Assembly: GCF_027947595.1 (NCBI RefSeq) | Contig: NZ_CP116257.1 | Span: 7,799,970 to 7,863,969 of the forward strand | DNA from: Streptomyces lienomycini | Lineage (GTDB): Bacteria > Actinomycetota > Actinomycetes > Streptomycetales > Streptomycetaceae | DNA length: 64,000 bases | Direction: 5' to 3' | Shown: piece after piece, positions 45,081 to 55,248 of the stretch | How positions within the stretch are numbered: the stretch's first letter is position 1 | Layout: each line of letters starts with the position of its first letter | Made by a program: the position numbers and the translations under genes | The notes under the pieces: generated by a model | Told to the model about the DNA's origin: nothing | What the model saw: the letters and a program-made list of their open reading frames with translations, nothing else | Databases searched by the model: none

Positions 45081-46526
45081 TTACAACTCCTGAGCGGCCC
45101 ACCACTCCCTGAGCGCCGTCACCGCGGCCTCGTACTCCATCGGCCCGTTCTCCAGGCGCAGCTCCAGCAGATGCTTGTAGGCCTGACCGACAGCCGGCCC
45201 GGGGCCGACACCGAGGATCTCCATGATCTGGTTGCCATCCAGGTCCGGCCGGATCGCGTCCAGCTCCTCCTGCTCCTGAAGCTGCGCGATGCGGTCCTCT
45301 AGACCGTCGTACGCACGGGAGAGAGCCGAAGCCTTGCGCTTGTTGCGCGTCGTGCAGTCCGAGCGCGTCAGCTTGTGCAGTCGGTCCAGCAGCGGCCCGG
45401 CGTCCCGGACATAGCGGCGGACCGCGGAGTCCGTCCACTCGCCCGTCCCGTAACCGTGGAAGCGCAGGTGCAGCTCGACCAGGCGCGAGACGTCCTTCAC
45501 CAGGTCGTTGGAGTACTTGAGCGCGGTCATGCGCTTCTTCGTCATCTTGGCCCCGACCACCTCGTGGTGGTGGAACGAGACCCTGCCGTCCTCCTCGAAG
45601 CGGCGCGTACGCGGCTTGCCGATGTCGTGCAGCAGGGCGGCCAGGCGCAGGATCAGGTCGGGGCCCTCACTCTCCAGGGCCATCGCCTGCTCCAGCACGA
45701 TGAGTGTGTGGTCGTAGACGTCCTTGTGCCGGTGGTGCTCGTCCCGCTCCAGCCGCAGCGCCGGCAGCTCGGGCAGGACTCGGTCGGCGAGGCCGGTGTC
45801 CACCAGCAGAGTCAGTCCCTTGCGCGGGTGCGGGGAGAGGATGAGCTTGTTCAACTCGTCCCGGACCCGCTCGGCCGAGACGATATCGATGCGCTCGGCC
45901 ATGTCCTTCATGGCGGCCACCACCTCGGGGGCCACCTGGAAGTCGAGCTGAGCGGCGAAGCGCGCGGCTCGCATCATCCGCAGCGGGTCGTCGGAAAAGG
46001 AGTCCTCGGGAGTCCCCGGGGTACGCAGCACGCGGGCCGCGAGGTCGTCGAGCCCACCGTGCGGGTCGATGAACACCTTCTCCGGGAGTGCGACGGCCAT
46101 CGCGTTCACCGTGAAGTCGCGCCGGACGAGGTCCTCCTCGATGGTGTCGCCGTAGGACACCTCGGGCTTGCGCGAGGTGCGGTCGTACGCCTCCGACCGG
46201 TAGGTGGTCACCTCGATCTGCCAGCCGTCCTTCTGCGCCCCGACCGTGCCGAAGGCGATCCCGACCTCCCAGACCGCGTCGGCCCACGGCCGCACGATCT
46301 TCAGTACGTCCTGGGGGCGGGCATCGGTCGTGAAGTCCAGGTCGTTGCCGAGCCGGCCGAGCAACGCGTCCCGGACCGAGCCGCCGACCAGGGCGAGCGC
46401 GAACCCGGCATCCTGGAAACGGCGGGCGAGATCGTCGGCGACAGGGGCGACCCGCAGCGGCTCAGTCACCGCGCGGTGCTGCTCCCGGCTCAGGGCATCG
46501 GGGCTGACTTCGTTGGCGTTAGGCAC
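45081..46526 (-). CDS. pcnA: CCA tRNA nucleotidyltransferase (class II, poly(A) polymerase family)
   Basis: 481 residues. The polymerase head shows LVGGSVRDALLGRLGNDLDFTTDA (metal-binding Asp pair), EVTTYRSEAYDRTSRKPEVSYGDTIEEDLVRRDFTVNAMAV and DDPLRMMRAARFAAQL. An HD domain follows (LAALLHDIGKPRTR...HHHEVVGAKM). It adds or repairs CCA ends of tRNA. In S. coelicolor the gene at this locus is linked to both CCA addition and RNA tailing; from motifs I would call CCA addition. Confidence 0.94.
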   Translation of the reverse strand: MPNANEVSPDALSREQHRAVTEPLRVAPVADDLARRFQDAGFALALVGGSVRDALLGRLGNDLDFTTDARPQDVLKIVRPWADAVWEVGIAFGTVGAQKDGWQIEVTTYRSEAYDRTSRKPEVSYGDTIEEDLVRRDFTVNAMAVALPEKVFIDPHGGLDDLAARVLRTPGTPEDSFSDDPLRMMRAARFAAQLDFQVAPEVVAAMKDMAERIDIVSAERVRDELNKLILSPHPRKGLTLLVDTGLADRVLPELPALRLERDEHHRHKDVYDHTLIVLEQAMALESEGPDLILRLAALLHDIGKPRTRRFEEDGRVSFHHHEVVGAKMTKKRMTALKYSNDLVKDVSRLVELHLRFHGYGTGEWTDSAVRRYVRDAGPLLDRLHKLTRSDCTTRNKRKASALSRAYDGLEDRIAQLQEQEELDAIRPDLDGNQIMEILGVGPGPAVGQAYKHLLELRLENGPMEYEAAVTALREWWAAQEL

Positions 46527-46751
46527 AACAAAACAGGGTACGTGGCCCGGACGGAGACAGGCGCCCCCATTGATCGGGGACCGAATCCCCCGCTTCCGCG
46601 CCGCTCCCTCTATAGGCGCACATACAGGGCGGCCCGGCCCGGCTGCCGATCTTGTGCCGTACTCCGCGGCACTTCCCCTCGGCGCACATCGTTACCATGC
46701 GTGGACGCACATTCCGACGACCACTGATCACGACGAGGGACGGGCGAGCGC

Positions 46752-49148
46752 GTGGCCGAGGCGGCAGACTTCCAGGGGACCAGTGCCTCACCTGCCCGCC
46801 GGTGGCTCCGGCGCACCGCGACACTGCTCGCCGGGGCGCCGTTGCTGGCCGGCCTGGTCCAGCTGCCCGCCGCAGGACCGGTTCACGCCGAGGAGGCGGC
46901 CGCCGCCCTCACCGACGCCGACTCGGGCTCGGTGGCCGTGGCCGTCGACTCACTCACCCCCTCGGCGCCCACGGACGGGGACACGGTGACCGTGTCGGGC
47001 ACCGTGACCAACAAGGGCAAGCGGGCCGTCACCGACGCCCATGTGGGTCTGCGGGTGGGTCCCGAGATCGACACCCGCTCGTCCGTCGACGCGATCTCCA
47101 AGGACAGCGACGATCTCCAGGGATCCATCGCCCCGGAGATCGACGACAAGTACACCGCGAAGTTCTCCAAGCTCGCTCCCGGCGTCGCCGAGCACTTCAA
47201 CATCTCCGTACCGGTCGACGACCTGGACCTCGGCGGCGACGGCGTCTACGAATTCGCCGTCTCCCTCTCCGGAGAGACCTCCGCGCAGCCGTGGGAGCAG
47301 ATTCTCGGCATCCAGCGGACCTTCCTGCCGTGGCAGCCCGACGAGGCCGCCACCAGGACCAAGACCACGGCGCTGTGGCCCCTCGTCTCCACCACTCACA
47401 TGGCCGCGGAGACAGGACCGAACGAGGAGCAGACACCGGTCTTCCTCAACGACGACCTGGCCAAGGAGATCTCCCCCGGCGGCCGTCTGAACCAGATGGT
47501 GACGCTGGGCAAGGACCTCGACGTCACCTGGGTGGTCGATCCGGACCTGCTGGCCTCCGTCGACGCGATGACGGGCAGCTACCGCATCCGGGACGGGGAC
47601 AAGACCACCGCCGGCACCCATCAGGCGATCGCCAAGCAGTGGTTGGCCGACCTGCAGGACGCGGTGGCCGACGAGGAGGTCGTCGCCCTCCCCTTCGCCG
47701 ACCCGGACCTGGCGTCCCTGGCCCACAACGGCACGGACGTCGCCGGCTCCCTGAGCCAGTTGAAGGACGCCACGGACGTCATCAGCAACACGGTCGAGCC
47801 GATCCTCCACGTCAAGCCGAACACCGAATTCGCCTGGCCCGTGGAGGGCGCCGTCGACCGGTCGATCGTGAAGGTCGCCACCTCCGCGGGTGCCGACAAG
47901 GTGATCGCGCGCAGCGACAGCCTCCAGGAGACCAACGGTCTGCAGTACACGCCCTCCGCCGCCCGCCCCATCGGCGGCGGCACCACGGCAGTCGTGTCGG
48001 ACGCCCGCATGTCCACGGCGTTCGGGGGCGACCTGACGAAGGCCTCCGCCTCTACGCTCGCGGTACAGCGCTTCCTCGCCCAGAGCCTGGCCCTGAACCT
48101 CCAGACCGACAAGCAGCGCAGCATCGTCATCGCCCCGCAGCGCACGCCCTCCGGCAGCCAGGCGCGCGCGATGGCCGAGGCCCTGCGGGCTATCCAGAGC
48201 GGCACCTGGTCCACCTCCCAGAAGCTGGCGTCGGCCTCCACGGCCAAGCCTGACCCGGAAGCCACCACCAAGGTGCCGGGGACCTCCTCGTACCCCTCGG
48301 CGCTGCGCAAGAAGGAACTTCCCCGGTCGGCCTTCGTGGAGAGCGCGCGGACCCAGAACTCGCTCGACAGGTTCAAAGTCGTCCTGTCCGACCCCTCCCG
48401 GGTGGTGACCCCCTTCGGGCGCGCTCTGAACCGGGAGATGTCCGCGTCGTGGCGGGGCCGGGCCACCGAGGCGGCGTCGTTCCGAGCCGACGTGAAGTCG
48501 TACCTCGACAGCCTGACGGGCCGGGTCAGACTGATCGACAAGTCGGAGACGAAGCTCTCCGGCCGCAGCGCCACGATCCCGGTGACGGTACAGAACAACC
48601 TGGTGCAGGACGTCGGTCCGCTGGTCCTCCGGCTCACCTCGACGAACCCGACACGCCTCGAGATCGGCGGCGCCGACTACGAGGAGCAGCCGATCTCCGT
48701 ATCCGGCGGCCACAGCCAGTCGGTGAAGTTCACCACGTCGGCCAACGCCAACGGCCGGGCCACGGTGATCGCCCAGCTGTACACGACGGACGGCCGGAAG
48801 TACGGCGAGCCCGTCACCTTCGACGTGAAGGTCACCGAGATCACGGCCACCGTGATGCTCGTCATCGGCGGCGGTGTCCTGCTGCTCGTCCTCGCCGGCT
48901 TCCGGATGTACACCCAGCGCAAGCGCGCCGCGGCCCGCGCCGCCGAGAAGAGCGAGTCCGGGGAGACGGAGTCGGCGGAGAACTCCGAGGACGACCCGGA
49001 GAACCCGGAGGACCCCGAAGGACGTCTCACGCAGGAGTCCGAGGAACAGGGCCGGGCAGCCGACCCGGAGCAGGCGAGTGACCCGACACCGGACACCGCA
49101 GCGGAAAGCGCCGACCCGTCCGGCACGGGTGAGAGAGTGGACCGTTGA
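46752..49148 (+). CDS. Large secreted, membrane-anchored protein (DUF6049-like)
   Basis: 798 residues from a GTG. A signal peptide (twin Arg in the n-region, cleavage near AHA46/E) is followed by about 640 extracytoplasmic residues, an early beta-rich domain (VTVSGTVTNKGKRAVTDAHVGLRVG) and a late similar one (TIPVTVQNNLVQDVGPLVLRLTSTNP). Then come one membrane segment (about 696-718) and an acidic cytoplasmic tail. It sits 44 bp before murJ on the same strand, as in other actinobacteria, hinting at a cell-wall role. No catalytic motif seen. Confidence 0.85.
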   Translation: MAEAADFQGTSASPARRWLRRTATLLAGAPLLAGLVQLPAAGPVHAEEAAAALTDADSGSVAVAVDSLTPSAPTDGDTVTVSGTVTNKGKRAVTDAHVGLRVGPEIDTRSSVDAISKDSDDLQGSIAPEIDDKYTAKFSKLAPGVAEHFNISVPVDDLDLGGDGVYEFAVSLSGETSAQPWEQILGIQRTFLPWQPDEAATRTKTTALWPLVSTTHMAAETGPNEEQTPVFLNDDLAKEISPGGRLNQMVTLGKDLDVTWVVDPDLLASVDAMTGSYRIRDGDKTTAGTHQAIAKQWLADLQDAVADEEVVALPFADPDLASLAHNGTDVAGSLSQLKDATDVISNTVEPILHVKPNTEFAWPVEGAVDRSIVKVATSAGADKVIARSDSLQETNGLQYTPSAARPIGGGTTAVVSDARMSTAFGGDLTKASASTLAVQRFLAQSLALNLQTDKQRSIVIAPQRTPSGSQARAMAEALRAIQSGTWSTSQKLASASTAKPDPEATTKVPGTSSYPSALRKKELPRSAFVESARTQNSLDRFKVVLSDPSRVVTPFGRALNREMSASWRGRATEAASFRADVKSYLDSLTGRVRLIDKSETKLSGRSATIPVTVQNNLVQDVGPLVLRLTSTNPTRLEIGGADYEEQPISVSGGHSQSVKFTTSANANGRATVIAQLYTTDGRKYGEPVTFDVKVTEITATVMLVIGGGVLLLVLAGFRMYTQRKRAAARAAEKSESGETESAENSEDDPENPEDPEGRLTQESEEQGRAADPEQASDPTPDTAAESADPSGTGERVDR

Positions 49149-49192
49149 GGATGTCGTGGCCGGTGGGCCCGGGACGATGAGGTGGGGTAACC

Positions 49193-51652
49193 ATGAACGC
49201 GCCGTACGACGGTGACCGCGGTCAGGCCGTGGACGGCTCGGGCCAACCCCAGGGTCCGCCACCGGGCCCCGACCAGACGCCGCCGCAACCGCCCGTGGAC
49301 ATGTACCTCCAGGACGCCTACGACCAGGATCCGTACCGGGCGCAGGACCTCTCCGCCCAGGACCCCGTGTCCGAGGCGCTCTACGACCGCGCCGCGCACC
49401 CTCCTCCGCCCCCGGGCACCTACCCGCCGCAGCAGCCGCTGTACTCCCAGCCCTCCCCGTCGCCCTACGCGCCGGACCCCCGCGTCTGGGCACAGACCCC
49501 GGCGCCCGAGCCGGAGGGCCCGACCCAGTACCTGCCGTACGGCGACGACCCGCGGACCACCCAGTTCGTCGGCGTCGACGACCTGGTCACCCAGGCGGGC
49601 GATCAACGTCACGAGCCGGACGCCTTCGCCCACCTGTTCCGCGACCAGCAGCAGGGCGGCGGCCACCCCTCGTACGAGAACCAGGGATCCGTACCCGCTC
49701 CAGCCCCCGGGCCGTACGCCGGGACGCCGGGGCCCGGACAGTACGGCGGAGCGTCGGGGCCCGGACAGTACGGCGGAACGCCGGGGCCCGGACAGTACGG
49801 CGGAGCGCCGGCACCGGGCCAGTACGGCGGACACCAGGCACCCGACCCGTACGGAAACGCCCAGGCGGCGCACGGTCAGTACGGCGGTGGGCCCGCCCCG
49901 ACGCCCGGACAGCACGCGGCGCCCGCCCCCGGCCAGTACGCGGTGGCCCCCACCCCCGAAGCGGCCGAGGCCCCCCTCCAGGCCCCGGAGCCCGCCCCCG
50001 CGGCCGCCCCGGCCAAGAAGGGCGGGCGGGCGGGAGGCCTGCTGAAGTCGAGCGCCGTGATGGCGGCCGGCACGATGGTGTCGCGGCTGACCGGTTTCAT
50101 CCGCTCGGCGCTGATCGTCTCGGCGCTGGGCGTCGGCCTGCTCGGCGACACCTTCCAGGTCGCCTACCAACTGCCCACGATGATCTACATCCTCACCGTC
50201 GGCGGCGGCCTGAACTCGGTCTTCGTACCGCAGCTCGTACGAGCGATGAAGGACGACGACGACGGCGGCGAGGCCTACGCCAACCGCCTGCTGACCCTTG
50301 TCATGGTGGCGCTCGGCGCACTGACGGTTCTCACCGTCCTCGGCGCGCCCCTGCTGATCCGGCTCCTGTCCAATTCCGTCTCCAGTGACCCGGCCGCGAA
50401 CGAGGTGGGCATCACCTTCGTCCGCTACTTCCTGCCGTCGATCTTCTTCATGGGTCTGCACGTGGTGATGGGGCAGGTCCTCAACGCCCGCGGCAGGTTC
50501 GGCGCGATGATGTGGACGCCCGTCCTGAACAACATCGTCATCATCGTGACCCTGGGGATGTTCATCTGGGTCTACGGCACCGCCGAGAACTCGGGGATGC
50601 AGGTCACGAGCATTCCGCCGGAGGGCGAGCGGCTGCTCGGCATCGGAGTGCTGCTGGGGCTCATCGTGCAGTCGCTGGCCATGATCCCGTACCTGCGGGA
50701 GACGGGTTTCCGGCTTCGGCTGCGCTTCGACTGGAGGGGCCACGGACTGGGCAAGGCCGTCACCCTCGCCAAGTGGACGGTTCTGTTCGTCCTCGCCAAC
50801 CAGGCGGGCGCCATGATCGTCATCCAGTTGTCGACCGCCGCGGGCAAGGCGTCACCCGTCGACGGCACCGGCTTCGCCGCCTACGCGAACGCCCAGCTGA
50901 TCTGGGGCCTGCCCCAGGCCATCATCACCGTCTCCCTCATGGCCGCCCTGCTGCCCCGCATCTCCCGCTCGGCGTCCGAGGAGGACGGGGGAGCGGTCCG
51001 GGACGACATCTCCCAGGGGCTGCGCACCACGGCCGTCGCCATCGTCCCCGTCTCCTTCGGTTTCGTCGCACTCGGCATCCCGATGTGCACGCTCATGTTC
51101 GGCTCCTCAGGCACCAGCGAGGCCACCAACATGGGCTACATGCTGATGGCCTTCGGTCTCGGCCTCATCCCGTACTCCGTCCAGTACGTCGTCCTGCGCG
51201 CCTTCTACGCCTACGAGGACACCCGGACGCCCTTCTACAACACCGTCATCGTCGCCGTGTTCAACGCCGCGGCCTCGGCACTGTGTTACCTCCTGCTGCC
51301 GTCCCGCTGGGCCGTCATCGGCATGGCAGCCTCCTACGGCCTGGCCTACGTGATCGGCGTGGGCGTCGCCTGGCGCAGGCTGCGCAAGCGACTCGGCGGG
51401 GACCTGGACGGCGCCCGCGTCCTGCGGACGTACGCCCGGCTCTGCATCGCCTCCGTCCCGGCCGCCCTCCTCAGTGGCGCCGCCTGCTACGCGATCAGCC
51501 GCGCGCTCGGCCAGGGCGTCCTTGGATCGTTCGCCGCGCTGCTGGCCGGCGGGCTGCTCCTGTTCGGCGTCTTCTTCGTCGCTGCCCGCCGCATGCGCAT
51601 CGAAGAAGTCAACTCGCTGGTCGGCATGGTGCGCGGACGCCTGGGACGCTGA
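49193..51652 (+). CDS. murJ: Lipid II flippase MurJ with long disordered N-terminus
   Basis: 819 residues. The first ~280 are Pro/Gln/Gly/Tyr-rich and disordered, with tandem PGQYGG-type repeats (DNA 49723-49830). The MOP-family core starts at GGLLKSSAVMAAGTMVSRLTGFIRSALIVSALGVG and has about 14 membrane segments, including RAMKDDDDGGEAYANRLLTLVM. It flips lipid II for peptidoglycan synthesis. The mycobacterial homologue carries a C-terminal pseudokinase; here the pseudokinase is the next gene. Confidence 0.93.
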   Translation: MNAPYDGDRGQAVDGSGQPQGPPPGPDQTPPQPPVDMYLQDAYDQDPYRAQDLSAQDPVSEALYDRAAHPPPPPGTYPPQQPLYSQPSPSPYAPDPRVWAQTPAPEPEGPTQYLPYGDDPRTTQFVGVDDLVTQAGDQRHEPDAFAHLFRDQQQGGGHPSYENQGSVPAPAPGPYAGTPGPGQYGGASGPGQYGGTPGPGQYGGAPAPGQYGGHQAPDPYGNAQAAHGQYGGGPAPTPGQHAAPAPGQYAVAPTPEAAEAPLQAPEPAPAAAPAKKGGRAGGLLKSSAVMAAGTMVSRLTGFIRSALIVSALGVGLLGDTFQVAYQLPTMIYILTVGGGLNSVFVPQLVRAMKDDDDGGEAYANRLLTLVMVALGALTVLTVLGAPLLIRLLSNSVSSDPAANEVGITFVRYFLPSIFFMGLHVVMGQVLNARGRFGAMMWTPVLNNIVIIVTLGMFIWVYGTAENSGMQVTSIPPEGERLLGIGVLLGLIVQSLAMIPYLRETGFRLRLRFDWRGHGLGKAVTLAKWTVLFVLANQAGAMIVIQLSTAAGKASPVDGTGFAAYANAQLIWGLPQAIITVSLMAALLPRISRSASEEDGGAVRDDISQGLRTTAVAIVPVSFGFVALGIPMCTLMFGSSGTSEATNMGYMLMAFGLGLIPYSVQYVVLRAFYAYEDTRTPFYNTVIVAVFNAAASALCYLLLPSRWAVIGMAASYGLAYVIGVGVAWRRLRKRLGGDLDGARVLRTYARLCIASVPAALLSGAACYAISRALGQGVLGSFAALLAGGLLLFGVFFVAARRMRIEEVNSLVGMVRGRLGR
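49723..49830 (+). repeat. Tandem repeats in the murJ N-terminal region
   Basis: Imperfect direct repeats of about 27 bp built on CCCGGACAGTACGGCGGA, encoding GTPGPGQYGG/GASGPGQYGG/GAPAPGQYGG units. Copy number may vary between strains. Confidence 0.75.
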
Positions 51653-51792
51653 GACCCGGGGTAGGCGCACAACCATCATCCGCCGCTGTGTGTCGTGCAT
51701 AGCGGCGGACTGTGGGCACAATTGGGTTCGGCGTCGGACTGCGCGCATCGGGAGTCGGCCGGCGTGCATCGAATGGGGAGGCAGGAACGACG

Positions 51793-53511
51793 GTGGCGGA
51801 ACGGAGCACAGCTGCCGTCGACGTGGCAGACAACAGCGGTGATGAGCCGCTGACCGCACAGGCGGACCAGTCCACGGCCGACGGGGTGGCCAACAACCGG
51901 GAGCGGGACACGGACAGCGACGAGGCACAGGGGAACCACGCGAGCGAGGAAGCCGGCAAGACCTCGCCTCCCGAACTGCACAGCGGGCACAAGCTCGCCA
52001 GACGCTACCGCCTCGAGGAGTGCGTCACCCGTCTGGACGGCTTCAGCAGTTGGCGGGCCGTCGACGAGAAGCTGCGCCGCGCCGTCGGGGTCCACCTCCT
52101 CCCTGCGGACCACACACGCGCCCGTTCCGTGCTGGCTGCGGCCCGCTCCTCCGCCCTGCTCGGCGATCCCCGCTTCGTCCAGGTACTGGATGCCGTCGAG
52201 GACGACGACCTCGTCTACGTCGTGCACGAGTGGCTCCCCGACGCCACCGAGCTGACCGCCCTCCTCGCCTCCGGCCCGCTGGAGGTGTACGACGCCTACC
52301 AGATGGTCAGTCAGGTCGCCTCGGCCATGGCGGCCGCCCACCGCGAGGGCCTCGCCCATCTGCGTCTGAGTCCCAACGCGGTGCTGCGCACGTCGACGGG
52401 CCAGTGGCGCATCCGCGGCCTGGCCGTCAACGCGGCCCTGCGCGGCATCAGTTCCGAGACCCCCCAGCGCACCGACACCGAGGCGGTCGGCGCCCTCCTG
52501 TACGCCACGCTCACCCAGCGCTGGCCGTACGAGAGCGACGCGCACGGTCTGACCGGCCTGCCCAAGGACATCGGGCTGATCCCGCCGGACCAGGTGCGGG
52601 CGGGTGTCCACCGCGGCCTGTCCGAACTGGCCATGCGCGCGCTCGCCAATGACGGCGCCACCGCTTCGCGTCACGAGTCCCCGTGCACCACGCCGGAGGA
52701 ACTGGTGAAGGCGATCGGCGAGATGCCCCGCATCCGCCCGCCGGAGCCGGCGTACACGGCTCCGCCCGCGTACCAGCGGACCGCCTTCCAGCAGGGCGCG
52801 TACGGCCGTCCGGCGGCGCACCCCGGTGCCACCCAGCCGGTGCCGACGCCGCCGCCCCCGCTGCAGAGCCGTACCGGCAAGGCGCTCAAGTGGGGTGTCT
52901 CGGCCCTGCTGATCGCCGCGCTCGGCCTCGGTAGCTGGCAGCTCGCGGACGCCCTCATGGAGCGGGGCGGCAAGACCGACGACCAGAACCAGACCCAGAC
53001 GACGGACGGCAACGACAAGAACGACGAGCGGACCAGGCCGGTCGAACCGATCAGTGTCCAGGGGGCCCAGGAGTACGTGGCCAGTGGTTCGGCCCAGGCA
53101 CCGCAGGACGTGGCCAACACCTACGACGGCGACGCCTCCACCTTCTGGCGGACGAAGAAGTACAACGAAGGCCCGAAGCTCGCTCCGTACAAGCCCGGAG
53201 TCGGCATCGTCTACGACCTCGGTTCGCCGCAGGACGTCTCCACGGCGTCGATAGGGCTCCGGTACACCGGCGACCACACGACCGTGCACTTCTACGCCAC
53301 CGACTCGCTGTCGCCCTCGGCAGGAGTCGACGGCATGAAGGAAATCGCTTCCTCCACCACGACCGGCACCTCCCTCACGGCCAAGGCGTCGAAGGCCGTG
53401 AAGACGCGGTACGTGCTGCTGTGGATGACCGACGTGCCGAACGCTCCTTCCGACGGCTACAGCGGCGCCGGCTACAAGCAGGCGATCACCGACGTGACGT
53501 TCAAGGGCTGA
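51793..53511 (+). CDS. Membrane pseudokinase with C-terminal discoidin-like domain
   Basis: 572 residues from GTG 51793. An acidic N-terminus (~65 residues) precedes a kinase-like fold (about 70-300). Its catalytic parts are gone: VAVK is VGVHLLPADH, HRDLKPxN is LAHLRLSPNAV, DFG is RIRGLAVN. A proline-rich linker, one membrane segment (about 364-388) and an outside domain (about 415-572; YDLGSPQDVSTASIGLRYTGDHTTVHFYATD), like an F5/8-type-C/discoidin fold, follow. Position after murJ matches the pseudokinase fused to mycobacterial MviN, which binds FhaA. Probably a MurJ regulator. Confidence 0.87.
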   Translation: MAERSTAAVDVADNSGDEPLTAQADQSTADGVANNRERDTDSDEAQGNHASEEAGKTSPPELHSGHKLARRYRLEECVTRLDGFSSWRAVDEKLRRAVGVHLLPADHTRARSVLAAARSSALLGDPRFVQVLDAVEDDDLVYVVHEWLPDATELTALLASGPLEVYDAYQMVSQVASAMAAAHREGLAHLRLSPNAVLRTSTGQWRIRGLAVNAALRGISSETPQRTDTEAVGALLYATLTQRWPYESDAHGLTGLPKDIGLIPPDQVRAGVHRGLSELAMRALANDGATASRHESPCTTPEELVKAIGEMPRIRPPEPAYTAPPAYQRTAFQQGAYGRPAAHPGATQPVPTPPPPLQSRTGKALKWGVSALLIAALGLGSWQLADALMERGGKTDDQNQTQTTDGNDKNDERTRPVEPISVQGAQEYVASGSAQAPQDVANTYDGDASTFWRTKKYNEGPKLAPYKPGVGIVYDLGSPQDVSTASIGLRYTGDHTTVHFYATDSLSPSAGVDGMKEIASSTTTGTSLTAKASKAVKTRYVLLWMTDVPNAPSDGYSGAGYKQAITDVTFKG

Positions 53512-53544
53512 GGGGCCGGCCGACCGGGGAGAAGGGGTGGAGGC

Positions 53545-54270
53545 ATGGCGGATGACACCGCATACGGCGGTATCGGCGACCAGGACCTCCTCGCCCGGCA
53601 CGTCGAGGGCGATCCCGACGCCTTCGGTGAACTCGTGCGCCGTCACCGCGACCGTCTCTGGGCAGTGGCCCTGCGGACACTGGGGGACCGCGAGGAAGCC
53701 GCCGATGCCGTCCAGGACGCCCTCGTCTCCGCCTACCGGGCCGCCCACACCTTCCGCGGACAGGCAGCCGTCACGACCTGGCTGCACCGGATCACGGTGA
53801 ACGCCTGCCTGGACCGCGCCCGCAAGGCGGCGTCACGCAAGACCGCGCCCGTCGACGACACCGAGCGCCTGGAGCAGCTCCTGGAGCCGCACGAGTCGGC
53901 CTCCGCGCCCGCCGAACGCAACGACCTGCACCGCCAGCTGCTGGAGGCGCTGGGCACCCTGCCGGCCGACCAGCGGGCCGCTCTCGTCCTGGTGGACATG
54001 CAGGGCTACCCCGTCGCGGAGGCGGCTCGCATCCTCGACGTACCGACCGGGACGATCAAGAGCCGGTGCGCGCGGGGCAGAGCGAGGCTGCTGCCACTCC
54101 TCACTCACCTCCGGCCCGACGGCCGAGAGGAGAAGACGAAACCGGGCGCGGAGCGGAACCGGACGCAGGGGGCGTCCGTCCCACCCGCAGCGGGACCGCG
54201 TCTTCCGGGACCGCCGGACGCAGGGTCGAGTGATTCAGCCGCAGTGAAGGGCGGAGGTGGACGAGCGTGA
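53545..54270 (+). CDS. sigM: ECF sigma factor SigM
   Basis: 241 residues. Region 2 is DAFGELVRRHRDRLWAVALRTLGDREEAADAVQDALVSAYRA with HTFRGQAAVTTWLHRITVNACLDRARK; region 4 is LPADQRAALVLVDMQGYPVAEAARILDVPTGTIKSRCARGRARL. The last ~65 residues are a Pro/Gly-rich extension. The stop overlaps the next start by 4 bp (GTGA), the usual sigma/anti-sigma coupling. Placement upstream of trxB matches S. coelicolor sigM. Confidence 0.92.
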   Translation: MADDTAYGGIGDQDLLARHVEGDPDAFGELVRRHRDRLWAVALRTLGDREEAADAVQDALVSAYRAAHTFRGQAAVTTWLHRITVNACLDRARKAASRKTAPVDDTERLEQLLEPHESASAPAERNDLHRQLLEALGTLPADQRAALVLVDMQGYPVAEAARILDVPTGTIKSRCARGRARLLPLLTHLRPDGREEKTKPGAERNRTQGASVPPAAGPRLPGPPDAGSSDSAAVKGGGGRA

Positions 54271-55166
54271 CGTCGTCGACGACAGACATGACCGGGCACC
54301 CGGACGTCGCGGAAATCTCGGACCTCGCCGAAGGAATCCTCCCGACCACACGGACCACCGACATACGACGGCACCTGGAGAGCTGCGAGCTCTGCGCGGA
54401 GGTCTACGCGTCGTTGGAGGAGATCCAAGGACTGCTCGGCGGCCTGCCGGAACCGGTGCGCATGCCGGCCGACGTGGCCGCCCGCATCGACACCGCCCTG
54501 GCGGCCGAGGCCCACCGGGGAGCCCCCGGACCCGCATCTTCGGAAGCCGCGTCCGACAGCGACCATGCTCGCGTTTCACGTGAAACATCGGCGTCGGCGG
54601 ACCGGCCGGCCGGGCACGCCCGTATCTCCTCCACCGGCCCGGGCCGAAGGGAACGCCGTCGATTCGGGCGGCGCAGGGCCGCTGTACTGGGCACCGTGGC
54701 CGCCGCTGCCGCCCTCGGACTCGGCTCGGTCATCGTGTCCTCCCTGACCGGGGGATCCACTGACGACACCGCGCAGGAGCAGCAGACCGCACTCGCCGAC
54801 ACCCTCTCCGAGGGGAAGCTGAAGGACAAGGTCACCGCCCTCATCGCGGAGGACAGTGAACAGGGCGGCTCCCGTACTCCACGCAGCTTCGGCATGGAAT
54901 CGGAGAACGGTAACGGGACCGCCGAGAACCATGTGTTCAAGCAGCCGACCGTCCCCGAGTGCGTACAGAGGGGAATCGGTCGCGACGACGCGGCCCTCGC
55001 CACGGAGGAGGGCGTCTACAAGGGCAGGGAAGCACTGCTGGTGGTCCTGCCCGACGTCACCAATGACACCCGGGTCACCGCCTACATCGTCGATTCGGCG
55101 TGCGTGGAGCAGCCCGCGGTCGGCAAGGCCGAGATTCTCCTGAAGCACTCCTACTCGCGTTCGTAG
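54267..55166 (+). CDS. rsmA: Anti-sigma factor for SigM
   Basis: 299 residues from GTG 54267. The N-terminal domain has the ZAS-like HLESCELC motif (His36, Cys40, Cys43). One membrane segment (about 137-162) follows, then an extracytoplasmic domain. In S. coelicolor RsmA, the anti-sigma at this locus, was described with a 2Fe-2S cofactor. A parS site lies inside the gene, read as VSRET at residues 103-107 in a low-complexity linker. Confidence 0.9.
   Translation: MTSSTTDMTGHPDVAEISDLAEGILPTTRTTDIRRHLESCELCAEVYASLEEIQGLLGGLPEPVRMPADVAARIDTALAAEAHRGAPGPASSEAASDSDHARVSRETSASADRPAGHARISSTGPGRRERRRFGRRRAAVLGTVAAAAALGLGSVIVSSLTGGSTDDTAQEQQTALADTLSEGKLKDKVTALIAEDSEQGGSRTPRSFGMESENGNGTAENHVFKQPTVPECVQRGIGRDDAALATEEGVYKGREALLVVLPDVTNDTRVTAYIVDSACVEQPAVGKAEILLKHSYSRS
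54573..54586. other. parS: parS site inside rsmA
   Basis: Perfect GTTTCACGTGAAAC read in frame as VSRET in the linker between the metal-binding domain and the membrane segment. Confidence 0.95.
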
Positions 55167-55248
55167 AGGTCAGGCTCCTCCTCTCAGCGCTCGTCGCAAC
55201 CCCCTTGTCACTCGCCCCCGCCCCGTCGTCCGTGTGCCCGGGCACAGC

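Noticed and set aside
46950..49493. A long minus-strand frame opposite the DUF6049-like gene
   Set aside because: Shadow of the plus-strand gene; no recognisable motifs.
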